Assembly (NCBI GenBank): GCA_963744105.1
Contig: CAVUSJ010000004.1
Span: 310,001 to 374,000, forward strand
Origin: DASUPK01 sp963744105
Lineage (GTDB): Bacteria; Actinomycetota; Thermoleophilia; Solirubrobacterales; 70-9
Reading direction: 5' to 3'
Length of the DNA stretch: 64,000 nucleotides
Below the pieces are notes generated by a model that ran no database searches, was not told where the DNA came from, and saw nothing but the letters and a program-made list of their open reading frames with translations. A program made the position numbers and the translations under genes. Position 1 is the stretch's first letter. The number at the start of each line of letters is the position of its first letter. Below are positions 10,451 to 19,160 of this stretch, one piece after another.

Positions 10451-12346
10451 CTACGAGGTCTTCTCGTCGTCGACGACCTCGGCGTCCACGACCTCCTCGT
10501 CACCGGCGCCATTCTGCGAGGCGCCGTCGGTGGAAGCCGCGGCCTGCTCTTCGGCCGCCTGCGAGTAGATCTGCTCGGAGACCTTCTGGAAGGCCGCCTG
10601 GAGAGCATCCGACTTGGAGCGGATCTCGCCGGCGTCCTCCGAGGTGAGCGAATCGCGCACGTCCTTGATCGCCGTCTCGATCTCCTCCTTCGAGGAGGAG
10701 TCGACCTTGTCGCCCAGCTCTGAGAGCTGCTTCTCCGCCTGGTAGGCGGCGTTCTCGGCGACGTTGCGGGCCTCGGCCAGCTCGCGCTGCTTTCGGTCCT
10801 CGTCGGCGTGCGACTCGGCGTCCTTGATCATCTGCTCGACCTCGGTCTCGTCGAGGCCCGAGCCGCCCTTGATCTCGATCTTCTGCTCCTTGCCGGTGCC
10901 GAGATCCTTGGCGGAGACGTTCAGGATGCCGTTCGCGTCGATGTCGAAGGTGACCTCGATCTGAGGCATGCCCCTAGGCGCAGGCGGGATGCCGGTGAGC
11001 TGGAACTTGCCCAGGCTCTTGTTGCCGGAGGCCATCTCGCGCTCGCCCTGGAGCACGTGCACCTCGACCGAGGGCTGGTTGTCCTCCGCCGTCGAGAAGA
11101 TCTCCGACTTCTTCGTCGGGATCGTTGTGTTGCGCTCGATCAGCTTGGTCATCACGCCGCCCTTGGTCTCGATGCCGAGGGTGAGCGGGGTGACGTCGAG
11201 GAGCAGCACGTCCTTGACCTCGCCGCCCAGCACGCCTGCCTGGATCGCGGCGCCGATCGCGACGACCTCGTCCGGGTTGACGCCCTGGTGGGGGTCCTTG
11301 CCGGTCAGCTCCTTGACCTTCTCCTGGACCGCGGGCATGCGGGTCATGCCGCCGACCAGCACGACGTGATCGACATCGGTGCCGGCGTCGGCCAGGGCCT
11401 GCTTGACCGGCCCGACGACGCGCTCGAGCAGATCCGAGGTGAGCTCGGCGAGCTTCGCGCGGGTCAGCTTGATGTCGAGGTGCTTCGGCCCCGCGTCGGT
11501 CGCGGTGATGAAGGGCAGGTTGATCTGCGTCTCCTGGGTGGTGGAGAGCTCGATCTTCGCCTTCTCCGCGGCCTCGTAGAGGCGCTGCAGGGAGTTCTTG
11601 TCCGCGGACAGGTCGACGCCCTGGTCGCGCTTGAACTCGGCGACCAGCCACTGGACGATCGCCTTGTCCCAGTTGTCGCCGCCCAGGTGGTTGTCACCCG
11701 AGGTGGCCTTCACCTCGAAGACCCCGTCGCCGATCTCCAGGACGGAGACGTCGAAGGTGCCGCCGCCGAGGTCGAAGACGAGGATGGTCTGGTCGGACGT
11801 CTCCTTGTCGAGCCCGTAGGCGAGCGCGGCCGCCGTCGGCTCGTTGATGATTCGCTTGACGTCGAGCCCGGCGACCTTGCCGGCGTCCTTGGTCGCCTGG
11901 CGCTGGTCGTCGTTGAAGTAGGCCGGAACGGTGATCACGGCCGAATCGACGGGCTCTCCGAGCTTCGCCTCGGCGTCAGCCTTCAGCTTCTGCAGGATCA
12001 TCGCCGAGATCTCGGGGGGCGAGTACTGCTTGCCGTCCACCTCGATGCGGACGTCGCCGTTCGGGCCGGCGACGACCTGGTAGGGGACGATCGTCTCCTC
12101 CTCCTTGACCTCGGCCTCCTTGCGGCCCATGAAGCGCTTGATCGAGAAGATCGTCTTCTCGGGGTTCATCACTGCCTGGCGCTTGGCAACCGTGCCGACC
12201 AGGCGCTCACCGGAGTCGGTGAAGGCGACGACGGACGGCGTGGTGCGCCCGCCTTCGGCGTTCTCGAGGACGGTGGGCTCTCCGCCCTCCATCACCGCCA
12301 CGCACGAGTTCGTCGTGCCCAGGTCGATGCCTATTGTCTTTGCCAC
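10451..12346 (-). CDS. dnaK: chaperone DnaK (Hsp70)
   Basis: About 631 residues. The N-terminal ATPase has the phosphate loop GIDLGTTNS, the FDLGGGTFDVS motif and the VGGMTRMP adenosine loop; the linker reads VLLLDVTPLTLG, followed by the substrate-binding beta domain, helical lid and an acidic tail (DEEVVDAEVVDDEKTS). I place the start at the GTG (reading VAKTIGIDLG) because GGAGG lies 7 nt before it, while the ATG two codons upstream sits only 1 nt after the GGAGG; the ATG at 12352 is the alternative. First gene of the dnaK-grpE-dnaJ-hspR operon, with a sigma-70-like -35 and an inverted repeat upstream. Confidence 0.97.
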   Translation of the reverse strand: MAKTIGIDLGTTNSCVAVMEGGEPTVLENAEGGRTTPSVVAFTDSGERLVGTVAKRQAVMNPEKTIFSIKRFMGRKEAEVKEEETIVPYQVVAGPNGDVRIEVDGKQYSPPEISAMILQKLKADAEAKLGEPVDSAVITVPAYFNDDQRQATKDAGKVAGLDVKRIINEPTAAALAYGLDKETSDQTILVFDLGGGTFDVSVLEIGDGVFEVKATSGDNHLGGDNWDKAIVQWLVAEFKRDQGVDLSADKNSLQRLYEAAEKAKIELSTTQETQINLPFITATDAGPKHLDIKLTRAKLAELTSDLLERVVGPVKQALADAGTDVDHVVLVGGMTRMPAVQEKVKELTGKDPHQGVNPDEVVAIGAAIQAGVLGGEVKDVLLLDVTPLTLGIETKGGVMTKLIERNTTIPTKKSEIFSTAEDNQPSVEVHVLQGEREMASGNKSLGKFQLTGIPPAPRGMPQIEVTFDIDANGILNVSAKDLGTGKEQKIEIKGGSGLDETEVEQMIKDAESHADEDRKQRELAEARNVAENAAYQAEKQLSELGDKVDSSSKEEIETAIKDVRDSLTSEDAGEIRSKSDALQAAFQKVSEQIYSQAAEEQAAASTDGASQNGAGDEEVVDAEVVDDEKTS

Positions 12347-12382
12347 TGTCATTCCTCCAAAGCTTGGATTAAGAAATCTGAG

Positions 12383-12416
12383 TGCCAGTGTGGCAGATAT
12401 GTGCGTGAATTGTCAA
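12383..12416 (-). promoter_or_regulatory. dnaK operon promoter/operator region
   Basis: On the minus strand a perfect TTGACA (12416-12411) could be the -35; no good -10 is visible 16-18 bp downstream (closest CACACT). Just after it lies a perfect inverted repeat TGCCA-3 bp-TGGCA (12383-12395). Its position between -35 and start codon fits a repressor site, and HspR is the obvious candidate, but the classic CTTGAGT/ACTCAAG arms are not present. Confidence 0.4.
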
Positions 12417-12424
12417 GGGCGGCC

Positions 12425-12459
12425 AAAAAAAGAGGCCGGGGCACTCGGCCCCGGCCTCT
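12425..12459 (-). terminator. rho-independent terminator of the secreted nuclease-like gene
   Basis: A perfect 11-bp stem (AGAGGCCGGGG / CCCCGGCCTCT) with a 7-nt loop is followed, on the minus strand, by a run of six or more T. It ends the transcript of the gene at 12484-13728 just before the dnaK promoter region. Confidence 0.85.
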
Positions 12460-12483
12460 CGATGGTTCCCTATGCGTCCGTCC

Positions 12484-13728
12484 CTACTTGACCTGGAGCA
12501 GGCTCCAGAGGCCGAAGTGGTCGGACGAATGCAGACCGTTCGCGTAGGTGGTGGTCAGACCACCCCTCTTGAACTTGATCTTCTTGCTGTTGGACATGAT
12601 GTGATCGACCCGATGGGTGATGCCGGCCGTGCTCGGGTCGTTCAGATTCGGGTCCTGCAGGCAGCACCCGAAAGGAGGCGGCGTGAGCGCACGCTCGCTC
12701 CAGCCGTTCGCGAGCAGCGCCCGATAGGCGAGCGCGTCTCCCGGATCGACCTGATCGCCGTGCACCGGCGAATCGGAGTTGAAGTCCCCGAGCAGGATCG
12801 TCGGGAGCTTCGAGCTCGTCGGGCCGCCCGGGGCGACCAACTGCTTCGCCTGGGCCTCGCGAATCCCACCCTTCGGGTAGGTCTTGCCATCGCTGCCCGT
12901 GTTGTTCGCGGCGCTGTCGAATGCCTCCAGGTGGCTGTCCACGACGTGGACCCGCTTCCCGGCGACCTTGGCGTTGACGCCGGCCCAGCCGCGCGTCACG
13001 TCGACGTTGATGACGCCGCCGACCTTGACCCGGAGCAGCGTGTTGAACGTGCCCGCGGTCGCGCTGCTGGTCTTGACGCCCTTCTTCACCAGGATCGCGT
13101 CGCGCATGGTGAGGCGCTCGTTGTGGCACTGCGCGGGACATGCGCCGAGCCCGCCCGAGCCCTGGTTCACCGGCAGCTCGAAGTCGAACTCCGGCTTCAC
13201 CACAGCGACCCGGTACTGGACCGACTTGCTCTTCTTCTTGGCGGCGGACGCGCTGCCCTTCTTGCCCTTCCCGCCCTTGTTCAGCTGCGTGAGCAGGTCG
13301 GTCAGGAAATCACCGCCGAGCGGGTCGGTCTGAGTCGCCTTCGGACCCGAGGTGACGGCGCCCAGGTCATAAGGACCGGTGCGCCACCAGGCGCCCTCCT
13401 GCAGGCCGACGATGTCGGGCTTCTGCTTCTTGATCTCGGCAGCCAGTTCGGCCGCGCGGACCGATGGGAACTGGGTTCGATGCACCTGCTGTTCGATCTG
13501 GTAGGCGGCGTCGACCGCGTCGTTCACGTTGGAAGCCTGGAGCGCTGGGCTCAGGTCCGCCCCTAGATACAGATTGCGGGTCATCACAGTGAGCTGATGG
13601 CCCTTCTTCTTTCCCTTGGCATCGGCGGTGCCGGGGAGCAGCGTCAGGCCGAGGGCAACCAGCAGCCCAAGCACCAACGCAATCCCGAAGCCCCCCCGCC
13701 TGCCCGGGGACAGATGTGCGTGACTCAA
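12484..13728 (-). CDS. secreted endonuclease/exonuclease/phosphatase-family protein
   Basis: About 414 residues. I start at the TTG that follows AAAGGAG by 5 nt; a GTG 33 nt upstream is an alternative. The N-terminus is a signal peptide (hydrophobic FGIALVLGLLVALGLTLLP, cleavage near TADA). The mature part is a metal-dependent EEP-fold enzyme: VMTRNLYLGADL (Asn), VGLQEGAWW (metal-binding Glu), VDSHLEAF (catalytic His region), LLGDFNSDS (Asp/Asn) and the C-terminal SSDHFGLW (Asp-His). An insertion rich in Lys/Ser lies near residues 130-160. It probably hydrolyses phosphodiesters or phosphoesters outside the cell; the exact substrate (DNA, lipid headgroup, other) is unclear. Confidence 0.8.
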   Translation of the reverse strand: MSHAHLSPGRRGGFGIALVLGLLVALGLTLLPGTADAKGKKKGHQLTVMTRNLYLGADLSPALQASNVNDAVDAAYQIEQQVHRTQFPSVRAAELAAEIKKQKPDIVGLQEGAWWRTGPYDLGAVTSGPKATQTDPLGGDFLTDLLTQLNKGGKGKKGSASAAKKKSKSVQYRVAVVKPEFDFELPVNQGSGGLGACPAQCHNERLTMRDAILVKKGVKTSSATAGTFNTLLRVKVGGVINVDVTRGWAGVNAKVAGKRVHVVDSHLEAFDSAANNTGSDGKTYPKGGIREAQAKQLVAPGGPTSSKLPTILLGDFNSDSPVHGDQVDPGDALAYRALLANGWSERALTPPPFGCCLQDPNLNDPSTAGITHRVDHIMSNSKKIKFKRGGLTTTYANGLHSSDHFGLWSLLQVK

Positions 13729-13867
13729 CAGAACTCCTTTCTCAGAGGGGCCTGTTGCCACGCGTCGGTGCGTGCGGTCCCCTCGAGTCCTCTCTCTCTG
13801 CTGCTAACAACGCTATTTCAGGCAGAGTTGCGGCCGAAACCGCAATAAGCCGCAGTTATGGGTAGGG

Positions 13868-14260
13868 CTAGGGGCCCTGGCCGGCGACCTGGGAGACGAA
13901 GGTCGCGACCTCGTCCGCCTGCTGGCCGCTGAGGATGCCCTTCGGCATACGCCCGGCCAAGCCGTTGTTGATTGCGCTCAGCACCCGCGGCTTGATCGTG
14001 TTGGGTGCGGGAGCGCTGGCGCTGGGCGGGGCGAGCAGCTCGTCGAGATTCGGCCCGATGACGCCATCGGTGCCGGCCTTCGCGAGCGTGTGGCAGGCGC
14101 CGCAGTTGGTCACGAAGAGGTCCTTGCCCCCCTGGAGACTCGCGGAGACCTCCTCGGGAGAGGCGCTCTGCGAGCCCTCATGGGTGATCGCCCAGGCGGG
14201 CACTCCGACCCCGAGGAGCAGGACGACCAATCCGAACATGACGAAGGTGCTGCGCTTCAT
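13868..14260 (-). CDS. membrane-anchored class I cytochrome c
   Basis: 130 residues with an N-terminal hydrophobic anchor (residues 5-25). The heme c site CGACH follows in NCGACHTLAKAGTDG, and GPNLDELL and the distal Met in GRMPKGILSGQQ complete a mono-heme cytochrome fold. It is probably an electron carrier on the outer face of the membrane. Its ATG overlaps the TGA of endonuclease III (ATGA), so the two are co-translated although functionally unrelated. Downstream there is a small inverted repeat (TTGCGG/CCGCAA, 13828-13845) but no T-run, so I do not call a terminator. Confidence 0.85.
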   Translation of the reverse strand: MKRSTFVMFGLVVLLLGVGVPAWAITHEGSQSASPEEVSASLQGGKDLFVTNCGACHTLAKAGTDGVIGPNLDELLAPPSASAPAPNTIKPRVLSAINNGLAGRMPKGILSGQQADEVATFVSQVAGQGP

Positions 14261-15018
14261 TCGGGGCGCAGCATATTGGTCCGATACCACGGGCACATCC
14301 GGCGGAGTCCGCACTCGCCGCAGCGGGGCTTCGGGCGGCAGACGGCGCGCCCGTGCTGGATCAGGTTGATGTGGAGCTCGTAGGCGTCCTCGGGCGGAGT
14401 GATCGCGAGCATCTCGTCGTGAGCCTCTTCGAACGGGGCTCCCTGCCGGAACAGACCGAGGCGGCCGCCGACGCGATGGACGTGGGTATCGACCGGGATC
14501 TCCGGCCGCCCGAAGGCGAAGATCATCACGCAGGCCGCGGTCTTCCGGCCGACCCCCGGCAGGTCGTCCAGGTAGGAGAGCGCCTCCTCGCGCGGGGCCT
14601 CCGCCAGCCAGTCCAGGTCGGGATGGTCGCCCAGCAGGCCGAGGATCTCCTGGATCCGAGGCGCCTTGGTGACGCTCAGCCCTCCGGGCTTGATCGCCTC
14701 CTCGACCTCCTCGGTGGGAGCGTCGCGAACCTCCTCCCAGGTGGGGAAGCGCTCGCGCAGGCGGTTGTAGGCGACGTCGCGGTTGCGGTCGTTGGTGTTC
14801 TGGGAGAGGACGGTGCGGACCAGCTCGGCGATCGGGTGCCCATGCGGCTGGTTCAACGGCCTTCCGTAGAGCTCGCGCAGCCGATCGCGGATCGCGAGCA
14901 CGCGGCGCCGCGAGGGGCGGCGCCACTCGGGATCGCGCTTGGGGATGCGAGGCGGGGGGCTGGGCCGAAGCTCGGCGGTCTTCCCGTCTGCGAGCACGAC
15001 CTTGCTGGGCAGCGGCAC
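14257..15018 (-). CDS. nth: endonuclease III (DNA glycosylase/AP lyase)
   Basis: 253 residues from a GTG start (VPLPSKVVLADGK); an internal GTG a few codons on is possible. Base-excision repair enzyme acting on oxidised pyrimidines. The helix-hairpin-helix carries the catalytic lysine in LPGVGRKTAA, the catalytic aspartate is in PVDTHVHRV, and the C-terminal C-x6-C-x2-C-x5-C cluster (CRPKPRCGECGLRRMC) binds 4Fe-4S. The N-terminal 45 residues are an Arg/Pro-rich extension. It is divergent from the hydrolase gene 27 bp away. Confidence 0.92.
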   Translation of the reverse strand: MPLPSKVVLADGKTAELRPSPPPRIPKRDPEWRRPSRRRVLAIRDRLRELYGRPLNQPHGHPIAELVRTVLSQNTNDRNRDVAYNRLRERFPTWEEVRDAPTEEVEEAIKPGGLSVTKAPRIQEILGLLGDHPDLDWLAEAPREEALSYLDDLPGVGRKTAACVMIFAFGRPEIPVDTHVHRVGGRLGLFRQGAPFEEAHDEMLAITPPEDAYELHINLIQHGRAVCRPKPRCGECGLRRMCPWYRTNMLRPE

Positions 15019-15045
15019 GAACCGAGGATATTGTCCGCCGCCATC

Positions 15046-15888
15046 ATGGCCTCGATCGAGACTGGCACCGTGATGGTGGACGGTGTCTCCACCTTCTTTC
15101 GCCGGGTCAAGGGGGATGGCCCGCCCGCGGTCTTCGTCCACGGCAACCCGAGCCACTCCGAGGACTGGCAGCCGTTCCTCGAGCGGATCGGTGGGCCCGC
15201 ACTCGCCTTCGACCTGCCGGGGTGGGGGCGCTCGGACCGGCCCTCGCCGAGGGAGTTCGACTACTCGATGGACGGCCTGGCCCGCTTCGTGACCCGGTTC
15301 CTGCAGCGGATGGCCGTGGAGGAGCATTCGCTGGTCGTCCACGACTGGGGCTCGGTGGCGCTGATCGCGGCGCAGGAGGATCCCGAGAGGATCAGGCGCC
15401 AGGTGATCATGAACGCGGTCGTCCTCCTGCCGGGCTACCGCTGGCACCGGACCGCTCGCGTCTGGCGCACGCGGGGGCTGGGCGAGCTCTCCAACCGGAT
15501 CTGGAGCCGCCGCCTGCTCGATCTGGGTCTGCGCGAGTCGCGGGGCGACTGGAGCCGCCACGATCCCGCCTTCGTGGACATGGTCTGGGAGCACCTCGAC
15601 CACGGGACCTTCGACGCGATCCTGCGCCTCTACCGCTCAGCGGATCCCGACCGGCTGGCCGCGGCGGGCGAGCGGCTCGGGGCGATCAGAGCGCCCGCGC
15701 TGGTCGTCTGGGGCGCGCGCGACCGGTACCTGCCGGCCCGCTTCGGCCCCGCGTACGCGGAGCGGCTGCCGAATTCGGAGCTCCTCGAGCTTCCGGAGGC
15801 GGGTCACTGGCCCTGGATCGACGCTCCGGAGGTCGTCGACCGGGTGATCCGCTTCCTCACGACCGACGAAGAGTTCCGCAATTCCTGA
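15046..15888 (+). CDS. alpha/beta hydrolase, haloalkane dehalogenase-like
   Basis: 280 residues. The active-site pattern is that of haloalkane dehalogenases: HGNP (32-35, the Asn being the halide-binding residue), nucleophile elbow VVHDWGS with Asp100 followed by Trp101, a catalytic acid candidate in VVWGARDRYLP, and the base in EAGHWPW. Epoxide hydrolases share HDWG but normally have HGFP in place of HGNP, so the Asn favours a dehalogenase. Cytosolic, no signal peptide. Start is the ATG giving MASIETGTVMVDG. Substrate preference cannot be told from sequence. Confidence 0.8.
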   Translation: MASIETGTVMVDGVSTFFRRVKGDGPPAVFVHGNPSHSEDWQPFLERIGGPALAFDLPGWGRSDRPSPREFDYSMDGLARFVTRFLQRMAVEEHSLVVHDWGSVALIAAQEDPERIRRQVIMNAVVLLPGYRWHRTARVWRTRGLGELSNRIWSRRLLDLGLRESRGDWSRHDPAFVDMVWEHLDHGTFDAILRLYRSADPDRLAAAGERLGAIRAPALVVWGARDRYLPARFGPAYAERLPNSELLELPEAGHWPWIDAPEVVDRVIRFLTTDEEFRNS

Positions 15889-15943
15889 CGAAGGTGTTAT
15901 CGCCCCGTAACCCGGGCGACCTGGTGACTAGAATCTTCCGGTC

Positions 15944-16711
15944 ATGCGTTCCTTGATCGACAAAATCGGCGACTGGCTACCGCAGGGGTATGCGGACGCC
16001 GCTCGCCAGCTCAGCCTGTTCGTGGTCGCGGAGCTCTGCTACGAGGCGGTCCGCGGGGTTGCCGACGGCCAGCGCGAGATCGCGATGGTGAACGGCCGGC
16101 ACGTGATCGATTTCGAGCGCGGCCTCCACGCCTTCTTCGAGCCGAACCTGCAGTCGCTGTTCATCCACCAGCGCTGGATCATCGACTTCGCCAACTACAT
16201 GTACATGAACAGCCACTTCGTGGTGACCACGGCGTTCCTGGTCTGGCTCTACCTCTTCCGGAACCAGAATTTCTACTTCGTGCGCAACATGTTCATGGTT
16301 GCTATGGGGCTGGCGGTGGTGGGCTACGCGCTCCTGCCGACCGCGCCTCCGCGCATGTTCGGCAGCGAAACCCATCTCGTCGACACGATCACCAGCTATG
16401 CCCAGGTCAACCACGACTCCGGCCTCGTGAAGCTCTTCATCAATCCCTACGCGGCGATCCCCAGCATGCACGTCGCCTTCTCCACGATGATCGGAGTCAC
16501 CGGAGTGCTGATCTCGAGGCACAGGATCACCAAGGTGGTCTGGGCCCTCTATCCCGTGCTCGTCTTCTGGGTCGTGATCGTCACGGCGAACCACTTCTGG
16601 GTCGACGGTGCGTTCGGCCTTCTCGTGGCGGCCTTCTCGGCCGTCACCGCTGCGCAGGTCCTGGCTCGCGTCCGGCCGGCCGCCTGGTCCTGGCGGCCCG
16701 CGACGGCTTGA
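15944..16711 (+). CDS. PAP2-superfamily membrane enzyme, Aur1/Ipt1-like
   Basis: 255 residues with about six membrane segments. The catalytic elements of the PAP2_3 (Aur1/inositolphosphotransferase) branch are visible: ALLPTAPPRM, then IPSMHVAFS (His), then TANHFWVDG (His and Asp). These enzymes move or remove a phosphate or phosphoinositol group on a lipid using a phospho-histidine. First gene of a five-gene operon ending with inositol-3-phosphate synthase, so a role in inositol phospholipid synthesis (for example dephosphorylating phosphatidylinositol phosphate) is a reasonable inference. It overlaps the next gene by 4 bp (TTGA). Confidence 0.8.
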   Translation: MRSLIDKIGDWLPQGYADAARQLSLFVVAELCYEAVRGVADGQREIAMVNGRHVIDFERGLHAFFEPNLQSLFIHQRWIIDFANYMYMNSHFVVTTAFLVWLYLFRNQNFYFVRNMFMVAMGLAVVGYALLPTAPPRMFGSETHLVDTITSYAQVNHDSGLVKLFINPYAAIPSMHVAFSTMIGVTGVLISRHRITKVVWALYPVLVFWVVIVTANHFWVDGAFGLLVAAFSAVTAAQVLARVRPAAWSWRPATA

Positions 16712-18351
16712 GCGCGCGAGAGGCGCTCCGCCGCTACGGCGAGCCGGGGCTGGTGGCGGCTGCCCTCAGCGTCGCCTACCTGATCATCCAGCCCGACAGC
16801 GCCGACCATGCCGCCCAGGTGTTCCGCTCGGGCCTCTTCACGCATGAGGGCCTCGTCACTTGGGACAACTTCTGGTTCGGCGGCCACCACCTGCCGGGCT
16901 ACGGGGTTCTGCTGCCGATCCTGAGCTCTTTCGTCGGCCCGCGGCTCGTCGGCGTCCTGGCGACGATCGCCGCCGCGTTGCTCTTCTCGGCGATCGCCTA
17001 CCGCCGCTTCGGCGAGAGGGCGCGGCTCGGCGTGGCCTGGTTCGCCACCGCAACCGCGATCAGCCTGTTCACCGGCCGGCTCACGTTCGCCCTCGGCGTT
17101 GCCGTCGCGCTCGGCGCGGTGTTCGCGGCGCAGAGGGGTCACCGGTTCACCGCGGTCGGGTTCGCCGCACTGACGCCCCTCGCGAGCCCGGTGGCCGCGC
17201 TCTTCCTCGCCTGCGGCGTGATCGCCTACGCGATCGCGGAGCGTAGCCGCCGGGGGCTCGAGCTCGCGGTCGTGGCGGTCGGCGTGGCGCTGCTGATCTC
17301 GGCCGCCTTCCCGGAGGGAGGCACCGAGCCGTTCGACTTCTCGAGCTTCGAGCCGGCGATCCTCGTCGCCATTGCGGTCTTCGTCGCGCTGCCGCCGGAG
17401 GAGCGGCTGTTGCGGTATGGCGTCGCGGTCTACGGCGCGGCCCTTTCCGCCGCCTTCCTGGTCCAGAGCCCGATGGGCGGCAACGCGACCAGGCTGGGGT
17501 CGCTGCTGCTCGGCCCGATCCTGGCCTTCGGCCTCTGGCGCCGGCAGAGGTTCGCGCTGGTCCTCCTGGTGCCGGTGCTGATCTACTGGCAGTGGTCGCC
17601 CGTCGTTCGCGACCTCGAGGAGGTGAGCGCCCAGCCCTCGGTCACCGCCGGCTACTACGCGCCGCTGATCGATTTCCTCCGGGGCCAGCCGCATCGCGAC
17701 TCGCAGCGGGTCGAGGTGCTCCCCGAGGAGCATCACTGGGAGTCGGCCTACGTGCCGGACGGGATCTACATCGCCCGCGGCTGGGAGCGCCAGCTCGACC
17801 GCAAGCTCAATCCGCTCTTCTACCAGTCGGCCCCGATCACGGGCCGCGAGTACCGCAGCTGGCTGGATGACCTCGGCGTCGGCTACGTGGCGGTGCCCCG
17901 CGCTCCGCTCGACTACGCGGCCCTCGGCGAGAAGCATCTGCTCAAGAAGGGCCCTCCCTCCTACCTCCACAAGGTCTTCCACAGCAAGAACTGGACCGTC
18001 TACGCCGTCAGCCACCCGTCGCCGCTCGCGATCGGCGGCAAGATGGTGAAGCTCACCCCGCAGGGCTTCGTGGTCGACGCGAGCGTGCCGGGAACGGTCC
18101 TGGTGCGGGTGCACTGGACCCCCTACTGGTCGATCGAGCAGGGCACCGGATGCGTCGAGCAGGCCCCCGGCGGCTACACGATGATCGACGTGACCACGCC
18201 CGGCCGCTTCCGCGTCGGCATCGACTTCTCGCCGGTACGGGCGGTCAGCTCGGGCCCGCGCTGTCACCAGGAGCCGGTGATCCAGTACGGCACGGCTCAG
18301 TCCTCGGCGAGCCGCGCCGCCCGGATCGCCCACATGGGCGGCACCCCGTGA
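16708..18351 (+). CDS. polytopic membrane protein, possible GT-C-type glycosyltransferase
   Basis: 547 residues starting at a TTG that overlaps the previous stop. Residues 1-320 contain about ten hydrophobic segments; the first outside loop has an Asp-rich stretch (IQPDSADHAAQVFRSG) in the place where GT-C transferases keep their catalytic Asp. The last 220 residues form an extracytoplasmic domain (WLDDLGVGYVAVPRAP, later VRVHWTPYWSIEQ). I do not recognise a named family. The operon (PAP2 enzymes, CDP-alcohol phosphotransferase, Ino1) suggests it may add sugar to an inositol or related lipid on the outer leaflet. This is inference. Confidence 0.6.
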   Translation: MSAREALRRYGEPGLVAAALSVAYLIIQPDSADHAAQVFRSGLFTHEGLVTWDNFWFGGHHLPGYGVLLPILSSFVGPRLVGVLATIAAALLFSAIAYRRFGERARLGVAWFATATAISLFTGRLTFALGVAVALGAVFAAQRGHRFTAVGFAALTPLASPVAALFLACGVIAYAIAERSRRGLELAVVAVGVALLISAAFPEGGTEPFDFSSFEPAILVAIAVFVALPPEERLLRYGVAVYGAALSAAFLVQSPMGGNATRLGSLLLGPILAFGLWRRQRFALVLLVPVLIYWQWSPVVRDLEEVSAQPSVTAGYYAPLIDFLRGQPHRDSQRVEVLPEEHHWESAYVPDGIYIARGWERQLDRKLNPLFYQSAPITGREYRSWLDDLGVGYVAVPRAPLDYAALGEKHLLKKGPPSYLHKVFHSKNWTVYAVSHPSPLAIGGKMVKLTPQGFVVDASVPGTVLVRVHWTPYWSIEQGTGCVEQAPGGYTMIDVTTPGRFRVGIDFSPVRAVSSGPRCHQEPVIQYGTAQSSASRAARIAHMGGTP

Positions 18352-19160
18352 GCGCCGCCAGGGCACGGAACTGGCGGATCCTCCCCCGCGGCCCCCTCGA
18401 CCTGGTGCTCCAGCTGCTGCTGCTGGCGGCCGCGTACTGGCTGTGGAGGCACGGCCGGGGTGCCGTCGACGGCAGCCTCAGCCTCTCCTTCTCTCATGCC
18501 CGGGACATCGTCAGCGCCGAGCGCTCCCTCGGGCTGCTGATCGAGCCAAGCGTCCAGCACTGGGCGGTCAGCGCCGGCTGGCCCGCCGAGGTCGCCCGCT
18601 GGGGCTACGCCAACCTCCACTTCAAGGGCAGCTGCCTGATGCTGGCGATCCTCTACTTCCGCTACCGCGGGAGCTTCGGCTTCGTCCGCAACGCGGTCTT
18701 CGCCGCGATGGCGATCTCGGTGATCGGCTACGCGCTCTTCCCGACCGCGCCGCCCCGCTTCCTGCCGGAGCTCGGCCTCGACCCGTCCAGCTCGGTGACC
18801 GGCAACAACCCGCTGCTCTCGAACCCCGGTGACGCGCTCTTCAATCCGTTCGCAGCGGTGCCCTCGATGCACGTCGGGCTCTCCGTGATCCTGGCCTGGT
18901 CCCTGGCGATGCTGGTCCGCGCGCCGGTGCTTCGCGGGCTCCTCTTCGCCTATCCGCTGCTCATGACCTTCGTCGTGGTGGCGAGCGGCAACCACTTCTG
19001 GCTCGACGCGGTCCTCGGGCTGCTGACGGCGGCCCTGGCCACCGGCACGGCGATGCTGCTGGGCCGCCTCAATCCCGACTGGTCGTTCAGGCCGTTCAGC
19101 CGGACGGCGCCGGTGGGGGAGCTCGAGCCCCAGCCCGAGCCCGAGGCCGCACCGGCCTAG
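18348..19160 (+). CDS. second PAP2-superfamily membrane enzyme, Aur1/Ipt1-like
   Basis: 270 residues from a GTG that overlaps the previous TGA (GTGA). It shares the same motifs as the first PAP2 gene of the operon: LFPTAPPRF, VPSMHVGLS and SGNHFWLDA, with about six membrane segments, and ends in a Pro/Glu-rich tail. The two proteins are clearly paralogous but diverged. The next gene starts directly after its TAG. Likely acts on lipid phosphate groups in the same pathway. Confidence 0.8.
   Translation: MSAARARNWRILPRGPLDLVLQLLLLAAAYWLWRHGRGAVDGSLSLSFSHARDIVSAERSLGLLIEPSVQHWAVSAGWPAEVARWGYANLHFKGSCLMLAILYFRYRGSFGFVRNAVFAAMAISVIGYALFPTAPPRFLPELGLDPSSSVTGNNPLLSNPGDALFNPFAAVPSMHVGLSVILAWSLAMLVRAPVLRGLLFAYPLLMTFVVVASGNHFWLDAVLGLLTAALATGTAMLLGRLNPDWSFRPFSRTAPVGELEPQPEPEAAPA

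Noticed and set aside
12361..12420. Canonical HAIR operator (CTTGAGT-N7-ACTCAAG) upstream of dnaK
   Set aside because: Only single half-site-like strings were found; the real inverted repeat there has different arms.
13828..13845. Inverted repeat TTGCGG/CCGCAA as terminator of the cytochrome gene
   Set aside because: Only 6 bp and no T-run on the transcribed strand.
15019..15603. N-terminal extension of endonuclease III across the hydrolase gene
   Set aside because: The extra 195 residues are antisense to the hydrolase and have no Nth-like features.
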